DNA of 64,000 nucleotides from Chloroflexota bacterium (GTDB lineage: Bacteria > Chloroflexota > Anaerolineae > Anaerolineales > Anaerolineaceae): contig JAEKNU010000003.1 of assembly GCA_016838895.1 (NCBI GenBank), positions 62,001 through 126,000 of the forward strand, read 5' to 3'. The position numbers and the translations under genes are program-made. The notes beneath the pieces are model-generated. The model saw nothing but the letters and a program-made list of their open reading frames with translations, did no database searches and had not been told where the DNA came from. Of this stretch, positions 23,430 to 32,303 are shown in pieces (the stretch's first letter is position 1; each line of letters starts with the position of its first letter).

Positions 23430-26044
23430 ACAACATGGAGACAATCGAAACCCTTGCAACACCCAGTGTACGACCTACACCCCCCTTACCGGTAGACCTC
23501 CCTGATATTGACCTTACTGATAACGCCTTGAAAGTCCTTCAAAAGCGCTACCTGCGCAAGGATGAAAACGGAAATCCTGTTGAAGGTGTCAAGGAAATGT
23601 TTTGGCGCGTGGCATATCACATCGCCGTCGTTGAAGAACAATGGCAGGATATAGATATCATTGATCTGAGCAGACAATATTACTCATTACTGGTTGAAAA
23701 ACGGTTTTTTCCCAACTCCCCCACCTTTACCGGTGCGGGCACACCTCTCGGCCAATTGGCCGCCTGTTTTGTACTGGAAATTGCCGATGATATGGGCAAA
23801 CGCTCCAGTGGCATATTCCAAACCCTGCGTAATGCTGCGCTAATTCAGCAAACTGGCGGCGGGAATGGATTTGCCTTCTCACGCCTGCGCCCAAGTGGTT
23901 GTCTTGTTAATTCATCCGCTGGCAAAGCCACTGGTCCGGTGGGCTTTTTGCGCGTTTATGATCAGGCATTTGGTGAAGTCGCGCAGGGCGGCACCCGACG
24001 CGGTGCCAATATGGCCGTATTACGTGTCGATCACCCGGATATTGAATCTTTTATTACCTGTAAAGGCAATGAATACGCCATCACGAATTTCAATATCTCG
24101 GTTGGAATTACGGATGCATTCATGCAGGCCGTGGAAAATGATGAGGATTGGGAACTGATCTTCCCTGATGTGCTTGACCCCGCTTACAAAGAATTCAGCG
24201 GTACATTGGAACAGGCACGTGAAGCTAATATTCCTTTAAAAGTTTATAAACGGATTCGCGCCCGTGACCTGTTCAATCAGATTGTTAAACAGGCGCATCA
24301 CAATGGTGAACCAGGCATGCTCTTCCTGGATGCCGCCAATCGCCAAAACCCTGTCCCACATCTCTATCAACTCGAAGCAACCAACCCCTGCGGTGAGCAA
24401 TGGCTGGGACCCTATGAGAACTGCTGCCTGGGATCCATCAATCTGGCGCAGCATCTCGGCAAAAACGGTCAGGTAGACTGGAAAAAATTACAGCAAAGCA
24501 TAGAGCTTTCTGTACGCTTCCTGGATGATGTGGTGGATGCCAACAAGTATGTACCCTCTGTTCCGGAAATCCGTGCAGCAGCCATACGTGCCCGCCGAAT
24601 TGGTCTGGGTATCATGGGCCTGGCTGACCTGATGTACCACACTCATGTACGCTATGGTTCTGAAAAGAGCTTTGAATTTGCCGGACAGGTCATGGAATTT
24701 GTGCGCTATCATGCCATGCTGACCTCTGTTGCGTTAGCAAAGAGCCGTGCTGCCTTCCCTGCTATTGAAGGTAGTATCTATGATCCGCATGAACTAACCT
24801 GGGATGTGCCGCAACCGCTCAGTGACTACACCCATGATTTCAAACGCCCCAAAGTGGATTGGAATAAGGTTGTAGACGGCATCAAACAATACGGCATCCG
24901 TAATGCCGCGCAAACCACCATCGCCCCCACCGGCACCATCGCCACCGTTACCGGTTGTGAAGGTTACGGCTGCGAACCCGTCTTTGCCCTGGCCTATATC
25001 CGCCACGTCAATGACAACGGTACTGATTTACAACTGACCTACACCAGTCCGGCTTTTGAACTGGCATTACAGCAGGCTGGTATTTCCGAAGAAAACCAAA
25101 AACAAATCATTGATAAGGTAATGAAAGCTGGCTCCTGCCGCAATGTGGATGAATTGTCCGCTGATCTGCGCGATGTATTCGTTGTCTCAGCTGATACCAC
25201 CGCTGAGGAACATGTTAAAATGCAGGCCGCCTTGCAAGCCTTTGTTGATAACAGTCTCTCCAAGACCATCAACTTCCCCTCCAATGCCACAGAATCCGAT
25301 GTGGCAGATGCCTACCAATTAGCCTGGAAACTGGGCTGCAAAGGCATCACCGTATACGTGACCGGCTCCCGTGAGACGGTTGTACTGGAAACACACGCCA
25401 CCGCCAAAGAAAAACAACCAGCCTTAATGGCTGCTGAAGAAACCAAAGCGCAAACACCTGAAGAAAAAGAACAAATGCGCCTGTGGGTTGACTCAAAAAA
25501 ACCGCGCCCGCGCTTGTTGCCCGGCTATACTTACTCCATCACCACCCCACTGGGCAAAGCCTTTATGACCGTCAATGAAAACGGCGGACAACAGCCCTTT
25601 GAAATCTTCATCAATACCGCCAAGGCAGGTTCCGAAACGGCGGCCGTATCGGAGGCCATTGGACGATTGATCTCATACATTTTGCGTCTCTCCTCGCCGC
25701 TGGAACCCAGCAAACGCCTGCGCCATATTTACCGCCAGCTATCCGGCATCGGCGGCGGACGCTCCCTGGGTTTTGGACCCAACCGCGTACGCTCCTTACC
25801 CGACGGATTGGCACAGGTGATTGACAATTACCTGCTGGATCGTGAGGAACGCCTGGTCAATAACAACAACGGCACGCATGTGCTAAACAATAACGGGCAT
25901 GTTAATGAAATCGCCCTGCCGCTGGACCCCGACCAAAGCAAGCAATTCACCATCGGGGACCTGTGCCCCGAATGCGGTGAAGCCGCCGTAATCAATGAAG
26001 AAGGCTGTCGCAAATGCTACGCCTGCGCCTACAGCGAATGTTAA
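23426..26044 (+). CDS. nrdJ: Adenosylcobalamin-dependent (class II) ribonucleotide reductase
   Basis: An 872-residue reductase. Signatures include [20 protein letters not shown] (first active-site Cys), the finger-loop motif NPCGEQ near residue 320 with the thiyl-radical Cys, CCLGSINL, and [19 protein letters not shown] near residue 500. A TSCPD-type domain ([15 protein letters not shown], about 690-790) precedes a C-terminal Cys-rich tail ([21 protein letters not shown]) that would be reduced by thioredoxin. It makes deoxynucleotides with or without oxygen but requires B12. There is no N-terminal ATP-cone, and the length leaves no room for an intein. Coupled to nrdR. Confidence 0.96.
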   Translation: MNNMETIETLATPSVRPTPPLPVDLPDIDLTDNALKVLQKRYLRKDENGNPVEGVKEMFWRVAYHIAVVEEQWQDIDIIDLSRQYYSLLVEKRFFPNSPTFTGAGTPLGQLAACFVLEIADDMGKRSSGIFQTLRNAALIQQTGGGNGFAFSRLRPSGCLVNSSAGKATGPVGFLRVYDQAFGEVAQGGTRRGANMAVLRVDHPDIESFITCKGNEYAITNFNISVGITDAFMQAVENDEDWELIFPDVLDPAYKEFSGTLEQAREANIPLKVYKRIRARDLFNQIVKQAHHNGEPGMLFLDAANRQNPVPHLYQLEATNPCGEQWLGPYENCCLGSINLAQHLGKNGQVDWKKLQQSIELSVRFLDDVVDANKYVPSVPEIRAAAIRARRIGLGIMGLADLMYHTHVRYGSEKSFEFAGQVMEFVRYHAMLTSVALAKSRAAFPAIEGSIYDPHELTWDVPQPLSDYTHDFKRPKVDWNKVVDGIKQYGIRNAAQTTIAPTGTIATVTGCEGYGCEPVFALAYIRHVNDNGTDLQLTYTSPAFELALQQAGISEENQKQIIDKVMKAGSCRNVDELSADLRDVFVVSADTTAEEHVKMQAALQAFVDNSLSKTINFPSNATESDVADAYQLAWKLGCKGITVYVTGSRETVVLETHATAKEKQPALMAAEETKAQTPEEKEQMRLWVDSKKPRPRLLPGYTYSITTPLGKAFMTVNENGGQQPFEIFINTAKAGSETAAVSEAIGRLISYILRLSSPLEPSKRLRHIYRQLSGIGGGRSLGFGPNRVRSLPDGLAQVIDNYLLDREERLVNNNNGTHVLNNNGHVNEIALPLDPDQSKQFTIGDLCPECGEAAVINEEGCRKCYACAYSEC

Positions 26045-26059
26045 ATTGAATTTATTATC

Positions 26060-26142
26060 AGGAGTCTGTGTACGCCGCACAGGCTCCTGGGGGCATTAGA
26101 AAGATAAGAGCCTCCAGGTTTTTCGAAACCAGGAAGCTCTAT
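26060..26142. terminator. Two hairpins between nrdJ and converging TfoX-like gene
   Basis: AGGAGTCTGTG (26060-26070) pairs with CACAGGCTCCT (26078-26088) with one G-T pair. A second hairpin runs AGAGC...GGTTT/AAACC...GCTCT (26107-26140), followed by ATTTTTAC. The second is a good terminator for nrdJ on the plus strand. Confidence 0.7.
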
Positions 26143-26144
26143 TT

Positions 26145-26408
26145 TTACAATTCGACTCCGAACCCCTCCAGCTCATCCTTCAACACCTGCCGCTCAGCAT
26201 CCGGCACAAAATGCCATCTTACCCCACGGATGGCCCCTTCCATCGCGTACAGCGTATTGATGCAGGCATCCAGGCCACTTGTTCGCATATGTAAAACAGC
26301 CTGCACGCTGCCCAGGGCTGCCAGCTCATCGTAGCTGTTCACGCCTATACTGTGCAGTTTTTCCGCCAGTGTCTTGCCAATATTAGGCAATTTTTCCAAC
26401 TCAGCCAT
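26145..26408 (-). CDS. TfoX C-terminal-domain protein
   Basis: An 87-residue protein matching the C-terminal domain of TfoX/Sxy: LPNIGKTLAEKLHSIGVNSYDELAALGSVQAV, a helix-hairpin-helix-like fold, then MRTSGLDACINTLYAMEGAIRGVRW. The N-terminal TfoX domain is absent. TfoX controls competence in some proteobacteria, but stand-alone C-domains have no known role. It is the last gene of a TetR - Zn-ribbon - TfoX-C operon; it starts eight bases after the Zn-ribbon gene. Confidence 0.85.
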   Translation of the reverse strand: MAELEKLPNIGKTLAEKLHSIGVNSYDELAALGSVQAVLHMRTSGLDACINTLYAMEGAIRGVRWHFVPDAERQVLKDELEGFGVEL

Positions 26409-26415
26409 CCGTTCC

Positions 26416-26661
26416 TCATTTTTGCCAGGCGGGGTTTTTCGCCATGCCTTCCTGCGCCATTTTCAGGGCCTCAGATTCCGAAACCCCCATCATGCGTACA
26501 GCAAAGGCTTTCATGTTTTCCAGCACCACTTCATAGGGCTTCAAATTCCCCTGCTCATCGGTACAGTGCGCACAATAGTTGTTATCCAATTGTCCACCCC
26601 CAAAATCCTCTACCTGACGCATGGGCATGCCACAACTTTCACATACCTTATCTTCACTCAT
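26416..26661 (-). CDS. Zinc-ribbon domain protein
   Basis: An 81-residue protein with two Cys pairs, CESCGMPM and YCAHCTDEQGNL, spaced as in the putative zinc-ribbon family (PF12674-like). A helical C-terminal tail follows (YEVVLENMKAFAVRMMG...). The ATG has AGGTG upstream. It lies 24 bases after the TetR gene and eight before the TfoX-C gene. Similar proteins are found beside TetR regulators; the function is unknown. Confidence 0.85.
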   Translation of the reverse strand: MSEDKVCESCGMPMRQVEDFGGGQLDNNYCAHCTDEQGNLKPYEVVLENMKAFAVRMMGVSESEALKMAQEGMAKNPAWQK

Positions 26662-26685
26662 ATTTCACCTCATATTTTTTTTATT

Positions 26686-27267
26686 TCACGCTGATATAAA
26701 TTGGAAAAAGGTATTCAGAATCATTTCCTTTTTTTTCGCAATGACACGATCGCCAATTCGATAGGCATCTCTCTTGCTCAAAAACTCATTGATCGTGGCA
26801 AACAAAAAACTCAATACCATGCCAGGATCCATTACTTTGCAAACACCCATTTCCATTTCGTGGGTCAAGGACCTGTAAAAATAAAGCCGTATGGCTGCTT
26901 CGCGGCCCATCACAACCCTGCGGATTTTGGCTGGATACAACCCTGTCTCTTTGGCGATCATCGCTAAAAAAGGCTCCTCAACAGTAACAAAATCAAGGTA
27001 ATGATCCAGCAAAGACCGTGTGTCCTGCCTGCCCTTCAGTAAGTTGTTCAACTGTGCTGTGATTTTTAATAGCGCGCTATCCAACATCTCGTACATCAAA
27101 TCTTCTTTGGTCGCAAAGTGATAGAAAACCGTGCCGTGGGCAATGCCCGCTTTTTGGGCAACCGTCGCGGTGGAGAGCCCAAACAAGCCTTTCTCAATAA
27201 ATTCCTCTTTGGCAATCTTCAAAATATTCTGACGTGTCGCCTGCTTCCCTTTTTCACGTGCATTCAT
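26686..27267 (-). CDS. TetR/AcrR family regulator
   Basis: A 193-residue repressor. The DNA-binding domain is ATRQNILKIAKEEFIEKGLFGLSTATVAQKAGIAHGTVFYHFATKEDL (about residues 9-55), and the rest is a helical ligand-binding/dimerisation domain. I start at ATG 27267 with AAGGGAA upstream; the open frame reaches 27324, but that region contains a palindromic operator and is more likely promoter. It probably represses itself and the two small genes after it. Confidence 0.9.
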   Translation of the reverse strand: MNAREKGKQATRQNILKIAKEEFIEKGLFGLSTATVAQKAGIAHGTVFYHFATKEDLMYEMLDSALLKITAQLNNLLKGRQDTRSLLDHYLDFVTVEEPFLAMIAKETGLYPAKIRRVVMGREAAIRLYFYRSLTHEMEMGVCKVMDPGMVLSFLFATINEFLSKRDAYRIGDRVIAKKKEMILNTFFQFISA

Positions 27268-27282
27268 GCGATGTTCCCTTTC

Positions 27283-27300
27283 ACTGAGTAGTTGCTCAGT
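27283..27300. promoter_or_regulatory. TetR operator candidate
   Basis: ACTGAG TAGTTG CTCAGT is a perfect palindrome in its arms, 16 bases upstream of the tetR ATG. The size and place fit a TetR-family autoregulatory operator. Confidence 0.7.
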
Positions 27301-27544
27301 TAAAAATACAGGATTTCTGCTCACTTGTCAAGCCCCCTATTTATTGATTCAGATGAACACCTTGATTTAGGAAAAAGTATTATTTTCTGCAAAACGTTGC
27401 CGGGGATGGCATGTTACTTGTTGGCCTTTGAATATGAAAGTAAAACTTTAAATTCCCTGAGATAATATTTTTTGTAACGATGCAAAAACAGAAATCCATT
27501 TCTAACGCTCACCCTATCGTTTATGAAAGTGATCAACATTTTAA

Positions 27545-27574
27545 TTGGCAATTTCGTTCATTTTTTTCTATAAT
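27545..27574 (+). promoter_or_regulatory. Promoter of STAS-like gene
   Basis: TTGGCA (27545-27550) and TATAAT (27569-27574), 18 bases apart. Transcription would start near 27581, leaving a leader that holds AAGGGAG. Confidence 0.55.
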
Positions 27575-27609
27575 TATGCAAATACACATTCTAAGGGAGT
27601 TAATGAAAG

Positions 27610-27969
27610 ATGCGTACTTTGCAAACAATTGCTCATAAAAATATGGATATCATTCATGTTAATATATCCGATGCTTCTGCGTTGGAAATCGTGAAATACT
27701 TAAGACTGGCTCAGGAGGAAATGGAAAACCTTCCACCAAACAGTGCACTCGTACTAATGAATGCAACCAATGCGGTGTATAACAGCCTAACGTCCAACGT
27801 CATAAAGGAATTTGCTACCACTATTACACGATACAGCAAAGCCTTGGCTGTCATCGGTATTGATGGCATGAGTGAAACGATAGTAAAGTCAATTTCCAAT
27901 GTTTCAAACGGTGCCTTCAAGGCATTTGCTGATCAAACAGAAGCACTGGATTGGCTGGTAATGCAATAA
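27610..27969 (+). CDS. SpoIIAA/STAS-like hypothetical protein
   Basis: A 119-residue soluble protein with alternating strands and helices: MDIIHVNISDASALEIVKYLRLAQ, SALVLMNATNAV, ALAVIGIDGMSE, FKAFADQTEALDWLVMQ. The pattern resembles STAS/SpoIIAA-like stand-alone domains that are common in anaerobes, with unknown roles. The family call is tentative. GGGAG lies upstream of the ATG. It has its own promoter and no operon partner closer than the 40-codon frame about 100 bases downstream. Confidence 0.65.
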   Translation: MRTLQTIAHKNMDIIHVNISDASALEIVKYLRLAQEEMENLPPNSALVLMNATNAVYNSLTSNVIKEFATTITRYSKALAVIGIDGMSETIVKSISNVSNGAFKAFADQTEALDWLVMQ

Positions 27970-28075
27970 TTCACTTTGTACCATCAATCGAATAATACAA
28001 GAATTTTTTCATGCAACCAACACTGCTATCCTTGCGTATGTTAAATAGAGAAAACGCATTATCTGGAGGCAATCC

Positions 28076-28198
28076 ATGCTGGAAAAATCTTTTACCATTG
28101 GTCGCATTATGTATCTTGGATTCTTACTGCTCATTACCCTTATCAGGCAGTTCAATCCTCGTATACTGATTCAACGTCAAAGAAATCATAAACAATAA
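28076..28198 (+). CDS. Small single-pass membrane protein (40 aa)
   Basis: A 40-codon frame: MLEKSFTIGRIMYLGFLLLI, then a few hydrophobic residues and a basic tail ending RQRNHKQ. GGAGG lies six bases upstream of the ATG. One hydrophobic helix with a positively charged C-terminus looks like a real small membrane protein rather than noise. It lies 83 bases before a CPBP protease gene on the same strand and may share its transcript. Confidence 0.5.
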   Translation: MLEKSFTIGRIMYLGFLLLITLIRQFNPRILIQRQRNHKQ

Positions 28199-28281
28199 CA
28201 TCACGAAATGGTCTTTGTCTTTTTTAATAGATTCAGGCATGCCAACTAAAACAAATTATTTTCTCTATCCGAGGTAATTCC

Positions 28282-29169
28282 ATGAAAATTGAATCATCCC
28301 CAAAAAATAAAATCATTACCTTCTTATTCCTGATGATCTTATTCTCTTCCATCTTTTATTATTTCATTCTTTCAGCCGGCTCTTTGCAAGCTCAGGGTGG
28401 CTTGTATGTCTTAGGATTAATGTGGTGTCCTGGTGCTGCGGGTATGATTACACAGCTTCTCTATGAACGCACCTTACGCGGTCTGGGATGGAAATTTGGA
28501 AAATTCAAATATCTGGCGATCGCCTATTTATTGCCCATTGGTTATTGTCTGATCAGCTACGGCATTACCTGGATAAGTGGATTAGGGCATTTTCCCAACA
28601 ACGAATTTGTTAAAATCATTCAGGGTAGTTTCCCAGCTGAAACCAGTTCCACTGGTGTATTAATTCTGCTTTATATCCTGATGATGGCCACATTAGGCCT
28701 GCCAGGCGGCATTATTTCCGGTATTGGCGAAGAAATCGGCTGGCGTGGCTTTTTCGTTCCTGAATTGTGCAAGGTCACCAGCTATACCAAAGCCATGTTC
28801 ATCAGTGGTATCGTCTGGATGATCTGGCATATGCCCTTGATCTTTTTCTCGGATTACAATTTACCTGGTGTTCCAAAAATTTATGCCGCAGCCATGTTTA
28901 CCCTATTAATCATCGGTATCAGCTTTGCATTTGGTTGGTTACGAATGGTCTCTGGTAGTCTTTGGCCTGCTGCTATTTTGCACGCCAGCCACAATTTGTT
29001 TGTCCAAAATGTTTTTACCCCGCTTACAGAACAAACAACAATCACCCCCTACATCATCGATGAATTTGGTGCGGGTTTGACATTGATGGGAATCATTATT
29101 GGGATCTATTTCTGGCGAAAAGGAAAAGACCTTCCCAATTCAATATCTACTATCCCGCAAAACGTCTAG
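28282..29169 (+). CDS. CPBP-family intramembrane protease (type II CAAX-like)
   Basis: A 295-residue protein with about eight membrane segments. The family residues are in ISGIGEEIGWRGFFVPEL (EExxxR, near residue 155), VWMIWHMPL (His) and AILHASHNLF (His near residue 236). It differs from the shorter CPBP protein at 13351 in length and sequence. Substrate unknown. GAGGT precedes the ATG. A strong terminator follows at 29203. Confidence 0.9.
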   Translation: MKIESSPKNKIITFLFLMILFSSIFYYFILSAGSLQAQGGLYVLGLMWCPGAAGMITQLLYERTLRGLGWKFGKFKYLAIAYLLPIGYCLISYGITWISGLGHFPNNEFVKIIQGSFPAETSSTGVLILLYILMMATLGLPGGIISGIGEEIGWRGFFVPELCKVTSYTKAMFISGIVWMIWHMPLIFFSDYNLPGVPKIYAAAMFTLLIIGISFAFGWLRMVSGSLWPAAILHASHNLFVQNVFTPLTEQTTITPYIIDEFGAGLTLMGIIIGIYFWRKGKDLPNSISTIPQNV

Positions 29170-29202
29170 ACAAATTCATTTCATCAAAATCACAACCGTT
29201 TC

Positions 29203-29240
29203 GCTGGTCTGGTGTTATCTCTCACAGACCAGCTTTTTTT
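29203..29240 (+). terminator. Terminator after CPBP gene
   Basis: GCTGGTCTG (29203-29211) pairs with CAGACCAGC (29225-29233), followed by seven T. Confidence 0.9.
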
Positions 29241-29331
29241 ATCGGTTTCCTACAGGTGTACCAAAGAGAATATTTGGGTAAAGGGTTATTTTTATGTAAT
29301 AATTCTTGCTAATATCATCTGATGAATAGCA

Positions 29332-29356
29332 ATATCTGGTATCATTGATCAGATAT
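29332..29356. promoter_or_regulatory. Inverted repeat upstream of DUF4914 gene
   Basis: ATATCTG (29332-29338) and CAGATAT (29350-29356) flank an 11-base centre. It lies about 90 bases before the DUF4914 start and could be an operator. No regulator gene adjoins. Confidence 0.4.
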
Positions 29357-29443
29357 AAAAAAAGCTTATTGGTATCCCCATCATTTGAATTCCATAGTAA
29401 ATTTTCAAGCAGTTATATAGCTTGTGGATAAAGGATAGGCGAA

Positions 29444-31315
29444 ATGGACTTACTGAACAAATTGAAGCTCCAAGATGAAACGTATCAAATTCTCAAAAAT
29501 GCGAAAAGTGTTATCTGGCCAACTACCATCGAAGAAATGATCGATGCAGCCTGCGGCGGTAAGGAAAAAAATCAATTTACAGTCTCATACAATCTTCCGA
29601 ATGATGGTACTTTTATTGAAGCATATGTAGCCAGAGTACGAAATGGTTTATCGGCAAATTACACTGAGCCTTATATGCGTCGTCGTGACCCGGATTGTAT
29701 GGTCATTGGTGATGAGCACCCTACTGACAAACCTCGTTTTGCAGATCGTTTTGGTTATCCATTTGAAACCATTCGAAAAGAAACTTTTGATTGGCTAAAG
29801 GGTCAGGATCTGGCTGCTTTCTGTTTTTACGCCGGAAACAAAGAGATGGGCTTGCACACCGTTGCCATCACACCATTGAACGCATCATTTTTCGCAATGG
29901 GATTGGCCTTGCTGCAAGGATTTATCCCTCCCGATGAAATTCCCGATGATTTTTGCACCGATGCTGTTATCTATGTCGCACCTTCATTTCGACATACCCA
30001 TTTTGATGGAAAGCAAGTTGTGGTTCATAATCGTCAATCAGATTGTTATGAACTCTTCTCATATAATCTCTATCCCGGGCCTAGCGCTAAAAAAGGTGTT
30101 TATGGTATGTTACTCGACCTGGGTGAACGTGAAGGTTGGACAACCGCTCACTGTTCTGCAGTGAAAGTCGTGACCCCGTACGATAATGAAATCACCTTCA
30201 TGCACGAAGGAGCCAGCGGAGGTGGTAAGAGCGAGATGTTGGAACAACCCCATCGCTCTGAAGATGGGCGTTGGTTGTTAGGCGAAAACACCGTCACTGG
30301 TGAAGTACGTCACCTGCAAATTGCGCGCTCCTGTGAATTATTCCCTGTAACAGATGATATGGCATTATGCCATCCATCCATACAAAAAAATAAGGGGAAA
30401 TTAAGTCTCATGGATGCAGAGCATTCCTGGTTTATTCGCGTAAACCACATCAATGGTTATGGACTGGATCCGAACCTGGAAAAATTAACTGCGAATCCCC
30501 CGAAACCTTTGCTGTTTCTGAATATCGATGCCATACCCGGCAGCCGGGCTTTGATTTGGGAACATATCGAAGATGCACCAGGAAAAAGCTGTCCGAATCC
30601 CCGTGTTACCGTACCACGTGACATTGTACCGAATATTGTAAATGAACCCATTACGGTTGATGTGCGCAGCTTCGGGGTCCGTACTCCCCCCTGTACCAGA
30701 GAAAATCCAAGTTATGGCATCCTGGGTGCGTTCCATATTTTACCTCCAGCATTGGCCTGGTTATGGCGATTGGTTGCACCTAGAGGATATGATAATCCCA
30801 GCATTGTGGATGACGATATCATGAGCAGTGAGGGTGTCGGTTCATACTGGCCATTTGCAACTGGAAAGAAGATCAATCAGGCGAATATTTTGCTTAACCA
30901 GTTTATTGATTATCGCCGTACACGTCATATTCTGATACCAAATCAATATATCGGCGCATGGCATGTTGGCTTTATCCCTGAATGGATCACCCGCGAATAT
31001 ATGGCTCGTAGGGGTGCTTCTCGTTTCCGTCCGGATCAAATTCGTCCTTCTCGCTGTTCGTTGCTGGGCTATGCCATGCATCAACTGCACGTTGAGGGAC
31101 AACAGGTTGCCCGTTGGTTCCTGCAAGTTAACACACAGCCAGAAGTCGGTGATGAAACCTATGATATTGGTGCGGGTATGTTGTATGATTTCTTCCAATC
31201 TTGTCTGCATGATTTCAATAAACAAGAATTAGATCCTGTTGGACTGAAAATTATTCAATGCTGCATGGATAGAGGTTCCGTAACCGATTATGAATCAATC
31301 ATTCCGGTAAATTAA
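29444..31315 (+). CDS. DUF4914-like protein with PEPCK-type P-loop
   Basis: A 623-residue soluble protein that I assign to DUF4914 from its length and conserved blocks. A P-loop reads GASGGGKSEM near residue 256, a form seen in phosphoenolpyruvate-carboxykinase and HPr-kinase-like folds. LFLNIDAIPGSRALIWEHIE and the C-terminal VGSYWPFATGKKINQANILL recall nucleotide- and metal-binding segments of that superfamily. So ATP- or GTP-dependent phosphotransfer is likely but the substrate is unknown. It is not an ordinary PEPCK: the motifs around the P-loop differ. The ATG has GGATA/GGCG weakly placed upstream. It is monocistronic, bounded by an inverted repeat and a terminator. Confidence 0.75.
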   Translation: MDLLNKLKLQDETYQILKNAKSVIWPTTIEEMIDAACGGKEKNQFTVSYNLPNDGTFIEAYVARVRNGLSANYTEPYMRRRDPDCMVIGDEHPTDKPRFADRFGYPFETIRKETFDWLKGQDLAAFCFYAGNKEMGLHTVAITPLNASFFAMGLALLQGFIPPDEIPDDFCTDAVIYVAPSFRHTHFDGKQVVVHNRQSDCYELFSYNLYPGPSAKKGVYGMLLDLGEREGWTTAHCSAVKVVTPYDNEITFMHEGASGGGKSEMLEQPHRSEDGRWLLGENTVTGEVRHLQIARSCELFPVTDDMALCHPSIQKNKGKLSLMDAEHSWFIRVNHINGYGLDPNLEKLTANPPKPLLFLNIDAIPGSRALIWEHIEDAPGKSCPNPRVTVPRDIVPNIVNEPITVDVRSFGVRTPPCTRENPSYGILGAFHILPPALAWLWRLVAPRGYDNPSIVDDDIMSSEGVGSYWPFATGKKINQANILLNQFIDYRRTRHILIPNQYIGAWHVGFIPEWITREYMARRGASRFRPDQIRPSRCSLLGYAMHQLHVEGQQVARWFLQVNTQPEVGDETYDIGAGMLYDFFQSCLHDFNKQELDPVGLKIIQCCMDRGSVTDYESIIPVN

Positions 31316-31335
31316 TCAGTAGTATTTGAAGATAT

Positions 31336-31365
31336 AAGCGCTCAGAATTACCTGAGCGCTTTTTG
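31336..31365 (+). terminator. Terminator after DUF4914 gene
   Basis: AAGCGCTCAG (31336-31345) pairs with CTGAGCGCTT (31352-31361), followed by T. Confidence 0.9.
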
Positions 31366-31471
31366 TTTACGTACTGACATAACCTTTCACCAGATCAGCA
31401 TGCCATCTTCACAGGTTCTACATATCTGACATTTATGATTGGATCAATCATAAAAACCTGGAGTGGTGAGT

Positions 31472-32302
31472 ATGGATAAAAACAAAACGAATCGGAAAAT
31501 AAAAATCCGCCCATGGATTCAGATTTTCTTCTTTAGTCTGATCGCCTTGATATCAATCAATCATATCCTCGCAGAGGGTGGTGGAGGTATATCCTTTTTG
31601 TCCAACGCCTCATTACATGCTTTATGTCCCTTTGGTGGTGTGGTTAGTTTGTATCAATACCTGACTGTTGGCACAATGGTACAAAAAATTCATGAATCTT
31701 CTTTTGTATTAATGGTACTGGTATTATTTCTCTCAATCCTGTTTGGACCAGTCTTTTGCGGTTGGGTATGTCCATTGGGCAGCATTCAGGAATGGGTTGG
31801 AAAATTGGGGAAACGACTTTTCAAGAGACGCTACAATCATTTCATTCCGCACCGTATTGATCGTTGGCTGCGCTATTTGCGCTATCTCGTACTGGGTTGG
31901 GTGGTATATATGACTGCTTACAGCGGCGTTTTGATGTTTGCTAATATTGACCCTTACTACGCACTTTTCAATTTCTGGACTGGAGATGTTGCCATCGCTG
32001 GCTTGATCATTTTGGGCGTTACCCTGACATCTTCTCTGATCGTAGAGCGTCCATGGTGTAAATATGCCTGTCCTTATGGTGCATTGCTTGGCCTGACAAA
32101 TTTGTTTCGGGTGTTTGCCATCAAGCGACAGGAAAGCTCCTGCATTCAATGCAATGCCTGTACACGAAATTGCCCAATGAATATTCCCGTAGATACTGTA
32201 AAAACGGTTAGAAATCATCAATGTATCAGTTGCCTTGAATGTACATCTGAAGCAAGTTGCCCTATCCCGGCAACAGTGGATTTGAAAGTAGGAGGAAAAT
32301 AA
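31472..32302 (+). CDS. NapH-like membrane iron-sulfur protein
   Basis: A 276-residue protein with about five membrane helices and three Fe-S type regions. Two CxxxCP motifs, CGWVCPLG and CKYACPYG, are those of NapH/NosR/CcoG-like membrane electron carriers. A C-terminal double [4Fe-4S] ferredoxin-like region has CIQCNACTRNCP and CISCLECTSEASCP. A further Cys lies in ALCPFGGV near the N-terminus. I start at ATG 31472 with GGAG eight bases upstream. It probably passes electrons from the membrane quinone pool, or between soluble carriers, to an unknown acceptor. The next gene starts one base after its stop region and encodes a partner. Confidence 0.88.
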   Translation: MDKNKTNRKIKIRPWIQIFFFSLIALISINHILAEGGGGISFLSNASLHALCPFGGVVSLYQYLTVGTMVQKIHESSFVLMVLVLFLSILFGPVFCGWVCPLGSIQEWVGKLGKRLFKRRYNHFIPHRIDRWLRYLRYLVLGWVVYMTAYSGVLMFANIDPYYALFNFWTGDVAIAGLIILGVTLTSSLIVERPWCKYACPYGALLGLTNLFRVFAIKRQESSCIQCNACTRNCPMNIPVDTVKTVRNHQCISCLECTSEASCPIPATVDLKVGGK

Positions 32303-32303
32303 G

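Noticed and set aside
23426..26044. Intein in nrdJ
   Set aside because: The catalytic motifs are uninterrupted and the length is normal for the enzyme without an intein.
13351..29169. The two CPBP proteins as bacteriocin immunity genes
   Set aside because: No bacteriocin precursor or export genes are near either copy.
29444..31315. Calling this gene pckA/pckG
   Set aside because: The P-loop is PEPCK-like, but flanking active-site motifs and length differ from true PEPCK families.
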